A stretch of DNA of 64,000 nucleotides from positions 124,001 through 188,000 of the forward strand of contig BDIU01000065.1 in NCBI GenBank assembly GCA_002118135.1, written 5' to 3'. The DNA comes from Trebouxia sp. TZW2008 (lineage: Eukaryota; Chlorophyta; Trebouxiophyceae; Trebouxiales; Trebouxiaceae). The notes under the pieces are model-generated. The model was not told the origin of the DNA. It searched no databases and saw nothing but the letters and a program-made list of their open reading frames with translations. A program made the translations under genes and the position numbers. Below are positions 10,804-22,100 of the stretch, piece after piece. Each line of letters opens with the position of its first letter. Position 1 is the first letter of the stretch.

Positions 10804-11364
10804 ATCTGCCTGCGCAGGATACAGCGCATCGCTACAGCTCGTAATTTGCCTGCAGATGGTCTGGATAAGCAGACCAAAAGCAGCATACGTCTGAGCTGCA
10901 AGGTTCATGCCTTTGCAGGGAACATGCATACACGACGTCTTCGTGACTGGGCGACAAGGTATCATACCTCAGCGCCGATTAGTGCTGACTTTTTAAAAGC
11001 GTCTGCTCGGAGATGAGCCCCCAGGCGCCGGCAGACCAGCAGTGCAGTGTACTCCACCTCAGACCGGCATGTATCGTCAGTACACGCTGTCCAAACTCAA
11101 TACGGCAACCACTCAACAAGCATGTAACACCAAAGCCGCCAATGCACAGCAGACACTCCTTGCCCCCCCGCACACGCGCTGCACAGCGCGCTGTGTCTCT
11201 GCAAACCTGCTGAATGTCGGAGGGCGGGACATGCTGCACCTGGTTAAACTTATTCAGCCCAGTGAAAAGACGCCATATAAAGTGAAGATGACTCATTCTT
11301 AGTAACCTCTCTTCGGGATGGCTGTACTAGGCTCACAACAGTCCCCGCGTTCTTCAAATTCAGG
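10804..11364. promoter_or_regulatory. Divergent promoter region between the AP2 gene and the plastid-protein gene
   Basis: The AP2 start (10803, minus) and the next start (11365, plus) face away from each other over about 560 bp. The stretch is richer in CG dinucleotides than nearby introns, as are other presumed 5' ends in this window. No clear TATA box is seen. The 5' UTRs lie here and may contain introns. Confidence 0.55.
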
Positions 11365-13722
11365 ATGGCTCCGAAGCCATGCGAGAAACATGCTGCTAGC
11401 CACACCTCACGGCGATCAAGGCAACTCAGCATCGCGATGACGACCCGATTGATGCCGGTAGGCCTGCAGAGCCATATGGCTTGCAGGCTCCGGCCTGCTG
11501 GCGTCACGTCCCCGCGACGCTTGAGCAACAGACGAAATCTTCGCACAGAAGCAGCGGGTGAGGCACCACTGGGCGAAACGTTCAAGGACATCGGCAAGAA
11601 AAAGTTTGAGCTGAACAACACAAGCTACCGCAAGGGCGGAATGGAATCTGAGAAAGTAGATGGGCCTGTCACCAGGCTATGGAAGTTTTTCTTTCGCCCT
11701 GGCGACGGGTATGTCGACCGATACGGCTTTTCCGTGCCCATGGGTCCCTTGGACGAGGTGCGATTCCGCCTTCTGCATCTTACACTCAGTAAGCAAGCAC
11801 AATATTGCATGAGAAGGAATTCAAGAGCAACTTCCACTCTGTATGTGGTTGCATGCCTTTACACATGAAAGTTGACCTGCAAGGTGTGAACTATTTCTAG
11901 CAGTGGCACTTGTTGCAACTAAGTGTGATGCTGTTGCTTTTCAAGTGAAGTCTTGTTGCCTGAATCTTCCATTGTCTTCTACAGAGGACAGAAGAACAAC
12001 GTCAGGAAGCCCGGGAGTATGCAGCAGCAAATCTGATCAACATAGACAAGGATGAGCGAAATAGGCGCAAAGTGTTTGGCATTCTCATACTGGTAGGTCC
12101 AGCGTGATGCCTGCATCATACAGCTTGGTGGTGCTGCTGCATATTGGTCAATTTTCCCCCATCTGCGGTCACAGCCATTCAAAGATGTACATGATTGGTT
12201 GCCAACTGAGTTGTCCTTACATTGAGAATGTCTCACATCACGTCGAGTGTCGTCAAAAAGAGAAGTACTGTAACAACCCTTCCAAAGGCCCAAACAGGGG
12301 GTCTACAGGATGCTTTTCACTGAAAGCAACAGCCTTTGGAGTTTATCTACAGAACTGAGCACCAGTGCTGCTGTAAATTGTGCACACATGATGGTGTACC
12401 AACAAGCTGATCTACCTGGAGAAAAGCAAGAAAGCTCAGCGATTCAGGTGACTTCAACTGCTGCTGCAGATTGGTGTATGTCTTTAGTTGATGATCTGCA
12501 AGCAGACTCTCACTACAACACTGACGAGCAAGCTTTAGAACGACGCCAAAATCGCATATCATCGCAACATTCAAGCACTTCTTGCAACATTAATGTTCAA
12601 CTGCTGCTGCAGATTGGTGTGTTTGGGTTTGCTGCCTACCAGATCAAAACTGGAGCCAGTCCATGGGACCGTGCGCGCATCCTTCCAGCTTTCTTTTTGG
12701 GCAGTGCAGAGCTGGCGTCAGGGCTGACTGGCCTATGATCCATTGGCCTGGCAGATGTTTGGGATGTGGACGGCACAGGAATGCAGACCGTCCCCAACCC
12801 AGACCTGGCTGCCCAAATCCGCAAGGTATGTAGTCAAGATGTAATGCTAACTGACTGATTTGGCTGATACCTGTGCCCGCGCAAAAGCGAGGGTACGTAA
12901 CAGGTATGCCTTACCCTGTTTCTATTCAAGATGTAACGTGCTGTGTTGCTATGCACTTCAAGTGCTAGAGCGTCATTCCGAGACTGGCCGTGTGTAGACA
13001 CACAAGCATCTGAGCGTATTTAATTTATTATTGGTGCATAAGTTCCCTTCGCAAGGACACTCAATTAAAGGATGTTGTTCATGTCAGGACAACGCAAGTG
13101 GAGACCGATCACTGCATTCTGACTGCAGTGGACCCTCTGAGTAAGATGACTTCAACATAAGGACAGGTGTCTTGGTAATCAAAGCAGTTGTTACAAAGAG
13201 AAGTCACTGTATGTACTCATGACCAGACTGTACAGCAGAGCCTGTTTTGTCTTGGTCAAGAAGATGTATGTCTCAATGCTAAGTTGCACAGCAGATTTCT
13301 ATGTAAGGTGGGCAAGACATTGAAGTCTGAAGTCTAGGCATATGCATGCGGTTGCAGCGATCACACATCAAGATGTCACACTCAGACAGCACAATGCTCT
13401 GTTGTACAGTTTGCTGAGTATGAAACCTTGCCGTTGAAGCGTTGTTGTCATGGCAACTTGCATGGCAACTTGCATGGCAACAGCCGCAGATGTAATGCAA
13501 TAGCTGCTTTGTGCGAGTATGCACATCACTATTCATGCATAATGTGCCTACAGACCATTTCTCAATCTTTGCTGCAGAACACCTTAGTTCATTGTACATG
13601 CATAATGTGCATACAGACCATTTCAGAATCTAAGTTGTTTGCTGCAGAAACTGCTGTCCATTGTGGGCTTTGGTTCCATTGGCACTGCCATCACCATTGC
13701 TGGATATTGCTTCTTGCTGTAG
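11365..13722 (+). CDS. Predicted plastid-targeted membrane protein with an in-frame TGA
   Basis: Exon 1 from ATG 11365 encodes an Arg/Ser/Thr-rich, acid-poor N-terminus typical of a transit peptide, then a soluble part (GYVDRYGFSVPMGPLDE). Exon 2 is 11985-12092 (TEEQRQEAREYAAANLINID..RRKVFGILIL), exon 3 12613-12825, exon 4 13648-13722 (TAG). Exons 2-4 are all phase 0. Membrane segments: VFGILIL joined to IGVFGFAAYQI, perhaps PAFFLGSAELASGL, and IVGFGSIGTAITIAGYCFLL at the C-terminus. Exon 3 contains TGA at 12736-12738 between SGLTGL and SIGLADVWDVDGTG; the frame on both sides looks coding and the later introns stay in phase. The exon 1-2 junction is uncertain: GACGAG/GTGCGA near 11759 fits the phase, whereas the stronger-looking donor at 11789 does not. 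I do not recognise the family. The gene could be a recent pseudogene, carry a base error, or be recoded. Confidence 0.7.
12130..12480 (+). repeat. Decayed copies of the exon-3 acceptor edge of the plastid-protein gene
   Basis: The true edge at 12598-12625 is CAACTGCTGCTGCAG then ATTGGTGTGTTT. Copies: 12450-12480 (CAACTGCTGCTGCAG then ATTGGTGTATGT, which reads IGVCL and stops), about 12131-12155 (GGTGCTGCTGCATATTGGTCA) and 12362-12385 (CAGTGCTGCTGTAAATTGTG). Confidence 0.75.
12195..12275 (-). repeat. Dispersed repeat family A, partial copy
   Basis: Contains TTGTCCTTACATTGAG and AAAAAGAGAAGTACTGTAAC, matching 1-72 and, on the opposite strand, 20505-20560. It lies in intron 2 of the plastid-protein gene. 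Confidence 0.5.
12866..12925. repeat. Dispersed hairpin element, copy 2
   Basis: GATACCTGT and ACAGGTATG flank CCCGCGC..GCGAGGG. See copy 1 at 198-250. It lies in intron 3 of the plastid-protein gene, about 110 bp before a family A repeat. Confidence 0.5.
13035..13212 (+). repeat. Dispersed repeat family A, near-complete copy
   Basis: Shares GCAAGGACACTCAAT, ATCACTGCATTCTGACTGCAG, a block GACTTCAACATAAGGACAG and the end CAAAGAGAAGTCACTGTA with 20505-20690. Its two ends are imperfect inverted repeats. It is a MITE-sized element of about 180 bp with no coding capacity, inside intron 3. Confidence 0.65.
13449..13610 (+). repeat. Short tandem repeats and a decayed exon-4 acceptor copy
   Basis: CATGGCAACTTG is repeated three times at 13449-13482. 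Then ATGCATAATGTGC.TACAGACCATTTC occurs at 13536 and 13598. The first occurrence leads to a copied acceptor (CTTTGCTGCAG, AACACC at 13568-13583), the second to the true exon-4 acceptor at 13647. Confidence 0.7.
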
Positions 13723-14328
13723 TCAGAATGACAGCATGCAGCTAAGTGCTGCTGACAAGCAACATCTCCACGTGTGGGCTAATCGAAGTTGTCTGCTGGA
13801 GACTATGACAATGGCCTCCCAAACACACTTGCGTAGTCATGTGTGAGGATGCACTTTGAAGACCTCCTGCTGCACCAGTCAGCCCACATGACACTAGTAC
13901 ATGAGTGAGGATTGTGAGGACCTTGATTTCACAATTCGAGTTTTGTCTTTCCTGAGGTGCAGCTGAGACTGTATTTTGACTGTAGTAGTGTACAAGGAGC
14001 AGCTGTATGACCCTCAACTCCCAACCTTCCTCAATCATTAGACCTTGGACAAGTTGATTTTTGCCGTTACTACTGTTACATCTAGCATATGCTATGCTAT
14101 ACATAACAAGCTCAGTTGGTGCATCGCACCTCATGACAGATACACTCGAACACACCCCTCCAGTGCATGTTGAAACATCTGATCGATCAGACCAACACAC
14201 TTGTCATGGCATTCTCCTTTACGTGTTGCATATGATGTCATCTCCTGTTTCTGAAAACTGCTTTGTCACTTTTGTAGGTTGAGCTTTTATGCCAAAACGT
14301 TACTCAGACATGTACACCTGAAACGCTT
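13723..14328. other. Intergenic, between convergent 3' ends
   Basis: Lies between the plastid-protein gene (+) and the SET/MYND gene (-). No reading frame with splice support or family resemblance was found. It should contain both 3' UTRs. Confidence 0.6.
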
Positions 14329-17121
14329 CTACTTGCTGTTGCATTGTGAGCGGCAACCATCGTTGATATCCTCCACACATGCTGAGCATTTGCAAGTGAA
14401 ACCATATGCAAATTGTAAATGTGATTGACGAGCGTTCACATTCATTTCTGTGTCAAGGTAAGTGACAGTCAGCTCCTCACCAGCGTCCACATCACGCAAT
14501 GTCACAAAGTCGGCTGTACCTGTAACAGAAATCTTCATGCCATACACAACTTGAAATTTGTTTCGCTGTGCAGAGCGTCGCTGCAGTGCATGCTGCATTG
14601 TCAACAAAATATACAAGACATTCACAGGCTCACTTGCAGAAAGTGGTCAATGTACACAACATGCTATGCGACAAAGCTGCTGAGGCTGCCAAGCGCACGT
14701 TTTGGATGGATGAATGAATGAATGAATGAATGGGTGGGTGGGTGGGTGGGTGAATGAATGAGTGAGTGAGTGAGTGAATGAATGAATGAATGACAAAGCA
14801 TATCTGCGCCTTACTGCTTGCAAACGATTTCAATCAAACAGCAGCATACATGCACTGGGCGAGCAGCAAGGACATGGCATAGTCTTACTGTTGTTTTGTG
14901 GGAAGGTGGCTGCAACGTTGGGACTGCAGGAATGGTTGAAGAGGGATGCCAACAAGTAAAGCGCTGAGCCTAGAGCAGCATCTGAGTTACTGCTGACAGC
15001 AGCCACAGCCATTTCAGCCAGAGTCAGTTTCTGAGCCTGGTGGCTATCATTAGCTATCAGTACCCCATCTACTCTGCATCATCAGGACAGGACGGCATGA
15101 TGTGTGCGCTTTGACATCCAGACAAGAGCTTTCAAGACTGTTGCAGGTGGAGACTTGCTGTGCTGCAGAATCATCAATGACAGGCGGCAAAGCTTAATGA
15201 GCTCAAGCATTTCTGCTGCCAGCACCCAAAGACAGCTCACTCTGCCACCTATGAAAGCCATTTACACTGCACTTATGGCCACAGGCTTAACTCTTTTATT
15301 GCGTCGTGCACAGTGACATGCAACAGAAAGCTGTGAAGGCTGCTGCGTGTGCATTTGATGCTGCAGGATCATCAGTGTAAGGCGGCAAAGCTCAATAAGC
15401 CCAAGCACATCTGCTGCCAGCAGCCAAAAACAGCAGCTGCCAGATAGCTCCAAGGCAGAATGTAGGAATGCATGCACCATCCATATGCACAAGCATACTT
15501 GGCAATTTAATTGAGCGGGAGTTGTGAGTGCTGACATCATGTACCAGAACTTGAAGGCCTTGCACTCAAAATGTTGATCTGATGGCGATGCATACTCAGA
15601 AGCAAAGCTGATCTGAAGCAGTTGAGATGCAGCCTTGACACCATGCTCATGTATCATTTGAGGCTAAGATCAGTGACTTCAGACGTGAGCTGCTGATATT
15701 ATTGTTCAGACAATGACTCTGGTGCTGCATGCACATGCAGAAGCAAGGGTCACCTGAAGCAGTTGAGATGCAGCCTTGACATCATGCGGATGTACCATTC
15801 AAGGCTGAGATCAGCAGCTGCAGACTTGAGCTGCTGGTGCTGTTGGTCAGACAACGATTGTGACCGCTGCTGCAAGTAGCTGTCAATTGCTTGCTGCAGT
15901 AGGGTATGCTGCTCAACCCAGGGGGGCGGTGCTGGTGGAGAAATGTTTGCGAATGTCAGGAACTTGTAGTCCTGCACATGCCCGCTGTCAAGTTGTGCAC
16001 AGTACACAGAATTCTTTAATGTTGCAAGCCATTGTCAACTGCTTGCTGCAGTAGGGTATGCTGCTCGACCCAGCGGGACGGTGCTGTTCGAGGATTGTTT
16101 GCAAATGTCAGGAACTTGTAGTCCTGCACATGCCCGCTGTCAAGTTGCACACAATATGCAGTCAACTGCTTCCTGCAGAAGGGCATGTCTCAATCCAGTC
16201 GGGCGGTGCTGGGGAAGGAATGTTTGCAAATGACAGGAAGTTGAAGTCCTGCACATGCACGGATTCAGATTTTACACTACACGCAGAGTGACAGTCAAGT
16301 ACAACAAGCAGTTTGCTGGAGCCTGCATTGCAGATGATGCTGATCAAAGAATGTCTGACACAGCTGAATGCCATATGGGCATTGTAGCTTCAGCAGCAAG
16401 TGCTTCTGTGCACACTGGTGCTGAGGCTGATGTGTACGTGATGCAGAATTGTGTACGGTCAGGATAGCCTGGTGAGACAAGACCTGTGCCACACACACTT
16501 GGCACATGTGCCGAATAGTGTAATCATTATTGATTATTACTACTGTTTCATGGTCAGGCAGGCAACTCACCGGACAGTACCTGCCAGATGTTGCCTTGCA
16601 GCGTTTTGTGTTTTGCATCCATGGAGTGGCTGTGCATTTGCTTTCCAGGGTGCCTGGCTTGACTTAAGCGCATGCAAGCTGCTCTCGCCACCATCAGAGG
16701 AAAGCACTCTGACTGTGCTTTGCACTTTGCATACAGCGGGGATAGTTTCAAGGCAGCCTCTACATCATAGAAGAGGCCCCTTGCTGTGCTCTCACATGGT
16801 GCTGAGCAGAAGCTATGTCCTGCTGCATTGTGTGTTGATGCTGCTGAGGTCAAGGGTGTCAGACAATGGTAGCAGACCTGCATGTCAAACGGCATCAGCA
16901 GGTACGTGTGAATGCATAGCTTCCATGCAGCGTCAAGATCATTGTGGTATATCATACAGTGCACGTCGTAAAGCACAAGGCACTGTGAGCAAATTGACAT
17001 GCAGGCAAACCTTTTTGACCCGTGCTGGCATAGGGCTGCACAGCATCGGCTGTTCACAGTGCACCAGGGTGCCTTGTGGCAGTGCCTGAGCCGCAAATAA
17101 GCCTCGTCCGGCACCTGGCAC
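14329..17121 (-). CDS. SET and MYND-type zinc finger methyltransferase (SmyD/ATXR2-like)
   Basis: Exons in order: 17121-17011 (GAGRGLFAAQALPQGTLV, start of a split SET domain), 16877-16581 (CYHCLTPL..FCSAPC, a MYND-like zinc cluster interrupting SET, then DVEAALKLSPLYAKC), 15971-15754, about 15241-15150 (LAAEMLELIKLCRLSL), 15036-14889 and 14519-14329 (TAG). The core SET motif NHSCSPNVAATF is intact, followed by DAGEELTVTYLD and the Cys pair of CKCSACVED, as in SmyD proteins. All certain junctions agree in phase. It should methylate lysine on histones or other proteins. The 3' border of the 15241 exon is uncertain. The N-terminal exon upstream of 17121 is not resolved: the CG-rich stretch 17150-17700 likely holds it and the promoter. 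Tandem copies of two exons lie in the introns. Confidence 0.8.
14703..14793. repeat. Tetranucleotide microsatellite GAAT/GGGT/GAGT
   Basis: Blocks of (GAAT)n, (GGGT)n, GAAT, (GAGT)n and (GAAT)n in a row, inside the last intron of the SET/MYND gene. Confidence 0.95.
15335..15665 (-). repeat. Decayed copies of two SET/MYND exons
   Basis: 15440-15345 reads LAADVLGLIELCRLTLMILQH, a copy of the downstream exon LAAEMLELIKLCRLSLMILQH (15215-15150). 15720-15605 copies the end of the upstream exon (AGGCTGCATCTCAACTGCTTCAG) but follows CAG with ATC, not GT, so this donor is lost. Confidence 0.8.
16025..16265 (-). repeat. Two decayed copies of a SET/MYND exon start
   Basis: The true exon at 15971 starts after GTGCAG with DYKFLTFANISPPAPPPW. 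Copies start at about 16125 (DYKFLTFANNPRTAPSRW, then stop TAA) and 16250 (DFNFLSFANIPSPAPPDW, then stop TGA). Both keep GTGCAG and the correct phase, so both would act as poison exons. Unit length is about 125-155 bp. Confidence 0.85.
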
Positions 17122-17718
17122 CTGCACAACAGGATTCAGGACATACTTACACGTTGCACAGGGACAGATTACATTTGAACGAAATTTCGTGCCTGATATA
17201 GATCCATCGGAGCATGGTCGAGCATCTCCTGAGCACGTCGCAAATGCGCCATGCCTTGTACACTAGTAGAATACCGCGACGTCTGCGCTGCTCGTCGATA
17301 ACCTCTGACAAACAGAGCATGCATGCTTCATGTTACTCGCAGCAGGGTCTGCGAAGGCTGTTGACCTCTTGGCATGCTATCTGTTGATTTTGCCAGGAGC
17401 TTGATGCCGGCTTCGTTTGTGCTATTGAAAATCAAGCTTCAAATTGAGTGCATGATTTTTATGCGTGTTATGCACCGAGGCCCTGTGCATCTGTGCCGCA
17501 CAGCACATGTGCACCGAGGTTGGTACCACAAGCTGAGGTCTACCCCAAGTCAGGTCAGCTGCATTGTTAACTTCTCGCTGCAGCTCATGAAGCACCTCGA
17601 ATGCACGAACTCTACGAGACAGTGCATGTCAGGTGCTTTCGAGCATCGCAAGTAGTCCACGGCAGAAAATTGGGTCAGCGAAAATCTGTCTGTGTCCAAC
17701 AGTTCGCACGTACTCAGG
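17122..17718. promoter_or_regulatory. Probable 5' region of the SET/MYND gene
   Basis: CG-rich compared with the introns, like other presumed 5' ends here. A donor-like CAACGT/GTAAGT on the minus strand at about 17150 may end a leader exon, but no in-frame coding exon can be proved. The plus-strand frame at 17374-17655 has no family resemblance. Confidence 0.4.
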
Positions 17719-18160
17719 ATGCCGCGGCTCCAAGACTGGCTAGCCAAGGCGGCACAAAATGAGCAGGTTCGCTACTGCTTTGGCAGCGGCCATGCGATGC
17801 TGCGTGCGATCCTCCCAGTAGACACGTTTCGGAGACACTGTGCTGTGCCTTTTCAACTGTCTGCGTGTCGTAACAGGCTGCGCATCAACGCCAGCCACCA
17901 CCGCTGGCAGTTCAGTCCACTACAGTTCAGCAGAAGCCAATGCAAGCTGACAGGTGAGGGTGTCAACGACAGTCGATGAACTGGATGTTGCTGATTGTGT
18001 ACCCTTGAGTAGACGAAGGTAGATGCTTTTGCTTTGCGTGATTGTCAAAGTGTCAGGCTTTGAGAACAGGATCAGAGCTGATGAACCACGCATGTTTCGC
18101 CAGCCAGATGGGTCACTTGAAATTGAGAAGCCAACAGACATCTCTTGCTGTGTGGTATGA
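17719..18160 (+). CDS. Possible small two-exon protein with a C-terminal CCVV
   Basis: Exon 1 runs from ATG 17719 to 17953 (CTGACAG then GTGAGG) and exon 2 from 18057 (TGTCAG then GCTTTG) to TGA 18160. Phases agree and give 112 aa. Exon 2 looks the more protein-like (FENRIRADEPRMFRQPDGS..DISCCVV) and ends like a prenylation (CaaX) signal, which would suggest membrane anchoring. Exon 1 is Arg-rich and less convincing. No family is recognised. The alternative is that the open frames here are chance products of the CG-rich 5' region of the neighbouring gene. Confidence 0.35.
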
Positions 18161-19169
18161 CTATTGTGTAACTGGTGCTTTGTAAAAACCCCGTGTGCCA
18201 TTGCAGACGTAGAATTTTCCAGAAACATGCAACTTGTACAATGCGCAGGCAGCAAGAGCAGGTTGGAGCAATTTGATTGTGTATTGCCGCAGGACAGACA
18301 AGTGATGGCGTTACACTGTGTTAGGTGAGGTGCAAGTGTCTACATGCATTGCTTTTTGACGTGAACATGCTCTCAAGAAGAAACCGCTACATTCTTTGAT
18401 AGACCACTAGTACTGCACATAAGCACAAGTCATGCTCATTGACCAACATTGCAATGATGCATGCGATTGTGAAAGGCTCAAAGCATTTTTTGTGTGCTGC
18501 AGAAAGTCAGCACTACAGCACAATGTGAAGCATGTCATTGTGATGGACACTACTCTTTCGGATTGTTCACCAGACTGACGAGATGCTGGTGCATGCTTCA
18601 TTGCAGGGCAAAAGCATAGATGCTTAGGTCAAAAGCTTACCTACATACTACATAGCAGGCAATTTTGGTCATGCTTATTACCGTCAGCATCTTTCCCAAC
18701 TGTCTGTAGCATGCTCAACTGCTGGACAGGTGGCACTGGACGCCCTCCCCAGCGCAAAAAGTGTGTGTGGGGCAGCACTTACAACAAAAGCCAAACATGC
18801 AGGCAGTCATTGGTGAGCAGAGACAGTGTTGAGCTGACACCGCATGGCTCTTTGCTGCCGTGATCAAATGACATGCATGTTTGCGTAGCAATGCTTTGAA
18901 GAATGAGCACTGACAAGTCATTGTCTACACAGTTACTGAGCATTGCTGCAGCCCCTAGCAGCTAAGGATATGTAAGACATGCTTCTGTATATCACCAGTA
19001 CACTAGCTCACATAGGCTATACATTATCTCGCACCACAGATACAGTCAGATGTCTCATACTGCTGAAACTCAGAGTACGCCCTGAGCTCAATTTGGACAG
19101 AAGTGCACTGACTCATGCCAGCTGTACAGTCAAATGTCCCACTGCTGACAAAAGCAGTGCACATTAAGC
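18161..19169. other. Intergenic, no gene seen
   Basis: Between the doubtful small gene (+) and the 3' end of the GRF/CCHC gene (-). Several short frames exist on both strands, but none has splice support or family resemblance. Confidence 0.55.
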
Positions 19170-22100
19170 TCAGTTTGGACAGGAGCTTGTCCAGTGGCCT
19201 GACTGACCACACTTGTAACAGGCCCCACTGGCAGCATTGCTTGCAGGTTTCCTGCCAATGCTACGGCCACCATAACCCCCTCCGACATACCCCGCCCCAG
19301 CTGCACCCCTGGCACCACCCCTGCCTTCTCCCCTACCCCCAGAGCCTGGGTTCGGGCAGTCTCTGGACCAGTGACCCTCTTGACCGCACTTGAAGCATGC
19401 ACCCCCACCAGACCCACCCCCACCGCCACCACCACCTCCATCTGCATGCGATGTCACATCGGTCGTAGCACAGTCTCTTCATGTGCTGTAGCAGGCATGT
19501 CATTTCACACAGCACTTGCGACGTGTCAAATGCTTTCAGACTTGATCCTGCAGGCGCACAAATGCAGCTGCACATCAGATCGAGTCAGGCAATGCTGCGT
19601 GCATAAGTGCTAGTGCTGCATCTTCTGCAGCATGTGGTATGTTCACGGTCCAAAAAGCAATACAATGAACCTGGCAAAATCGCCACACAGTCAGTAGCAG
19701 CTTTTGAACTCACTGGGGCAATCTCTAGACCAGTGCCCTGACTGTCCACACTTGAAGCAGGTATCGGAAGCTGCAGCGCCATCCATTGCAGAGCCAGGCT
19801 TTGTGGGTGAATTGTATGTATGGTATTGAGCAGGAGCATAGGATGTGGTTGCTGCTGCTGGCCCTGAGTAACCTCCAGCTTGTTTACCTGCAATCCATGC
19901 ACAGCACTGGCTAAGTCATCACTGAGCAGTAAGCAATCTGAAGCAAACTTGTGCTCAAGGGCATAGGATGCGGTTGCTCCTGCTGGCCCCAAGTATCCTC
20001 CAGCATGTTTACCTGCATTCCATGCACAGCACTGGCTGAGTCACACTGAGCAGTAACCAATCTGAAGCAAAATGGTGCTCCAGGTCAACCACAAGCAGAC
20101 TTGAGGTTGCACATACTTGGCCCTTGTGTCTTCATTGCTAACAAGACCTCTAAATTGATCCAGTCAGCAATCTTCCTGGCTTTTGTTCTTTCACATCAGG
20201 TATGAGTCATTCAGTTGACACATTTGCTTGAAGCGCAGGCACAGTGCAGTTTGGCTGTGATACTTGCTGTGAGTACAGAGTCAATTGCCTGTGTAACTGT
20301 CAAAGACAGAAACAATAATGTCAGCCTACTTCAGGCATACAGCAAAATGGTATATCAAACTGACACTGTGAAAATAATCTGAACATCAGAGCAGGTGGCA
20401 TGGAGCAAAGCGCTGCTGAGACAATTTCCTTCAATGCCCTTTGTATGAGTAATCTTCTATATCTGAGTTGCGCTATCCTCAATGGATAGCGTAAATGTAG
20501 CTATGCAGTAACTTCTGTTTGCAAGGACACTCAATATGACAACACTCTTGACGCAAGGACACTGCAGTTGGGGAACCAATCACTGCATCCTGACTGCAGC
20601 AGTCCTCTGACTAAGGACACTTCAATGTAAGGGCAGTTTGCTTGGTGACCAAAGCCGTCGTTCCAAAGACAAGTAGTTGTACATGAAGAGCAGGTGTCAC
20701 CTGCTGAAGATGGTGCTTGCTGACCCAGCTCATCTGCCCATTGGAAGAAGCGGCATTGTCCCTCCTCCTTGCCCTTAGGGCACCTGTGTTGCCAAGCTTG
20801 AGATTGTCAAACACTTTACCAAAGACAAGACAAGACAAGCTCAAGTCAATAACATCTTTTGGGTTTAGGGGACCTGTGATGCCATGCTTGAGATTGTCAA
20901 TCGGTTCAACAAAGGCAAGACAAGCTCAAGCCAATGATCTTCTGGCCTTGGGGCACCTGTGATGCCATGCTGCAGATTGTCATTCGGTCTATCAAAGCCA
21001 AGACAAGCTCAAGTCAATAACATCTTCTGGGCTTAGGGGACTTGTGATGCCATGCTGGAGATTGTCATTCGGTTCAGCAAAGCCAAGACGAGCTCAAGTC
21101 AATAACATCTTTTGGGCCTGGGGGACCTGTGATGCCATGCTGGAGATTGATATACAATTCACTAGAGCAAAGATAAACTCAAGCCAATACAAGTATGACG
21201 GCATGCAGCATCACATTGCACATCACACAGTTTGTTAATGCAAACACAAGCTCAAGCCATTACAAGTTGGATGACAGGGTCATTGCACTCAGCATGAGAG
21301 GTACACTTGCAAACAAGGTCCACAGCTCCAAGCAAGGACATCGCTGCAACAGAAATGTGGGAATGCGCATGATAATGCTGCAAGCTGTACCGGTAAAACC
21401 ATCGCCCGTCATTCTTCTGGGTTTTGGCCATGATGTAGGAGCATTGTAAGCCGCAATTGCAATTGAGAATCTCAGGAGGCTGAACGCCCCCAGGCGATGT
21501 TGCCTGCCCTTGACCACTGGTGCCCTGCTGTGCATCCGGGTACAAGGACCCTTGACCATAGGCATTATTTGCTGCACCAATGGTGGCATCAACTGCTTCT
21601 GCCAGACCAAAGTTGTCTTCAAAATCATCATCTGCAACAGGCATTACAGACCTGGCTTTCATGCAGAGCCGAGCTGGTTGGAGACCGTTGATTGCTAGTA
21701 CAAAGCTAGCTAAGCCTGCTGAGCCTGTCTAGCACACGTCTAGAATTAATAAAATGAATGAGAGCCGAGCTGCCTCTACTGACAGAAGCTCATCTTATGA
21801 TGCCTGGCGTAGACAGTTCAGAGCTGTTGCCATCAACATCTGTGCATGGAGAACGTTCAGCACTGCTGACGCCCTTGTTGCAACATGTTGGCTTGTTGTA
21901 ACGGTTGCTTTCTCTTTAGTATCAAGCTTCCTTGTCAATACTAGCTATAATGCTATTATCACTTGCTTGCATGCTATCTGCAAGATCTCGACTTGTAACA
22001 TTACTTTTATCGCTCCTCCGCTACTCGTATACTCCGATTTGCTTTGCATTCACATGCATAGCGTGACTGTTACAGTGGTTTTGGAGCCTGGATTGCTGAG

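Noticed and set aside
12736..12738. TGA used as a sense codon throughout this genome
   Set aside because: Other genes here (SET gene at 2315, GRF/CCHC gene at 19170, coiled-coil gene at 39656) end naturally with TGA.
14630..14833. Ser/His/Phe-rich reading frame
   Set aside because: Translation of the GAAT/GGGT microsatellite.
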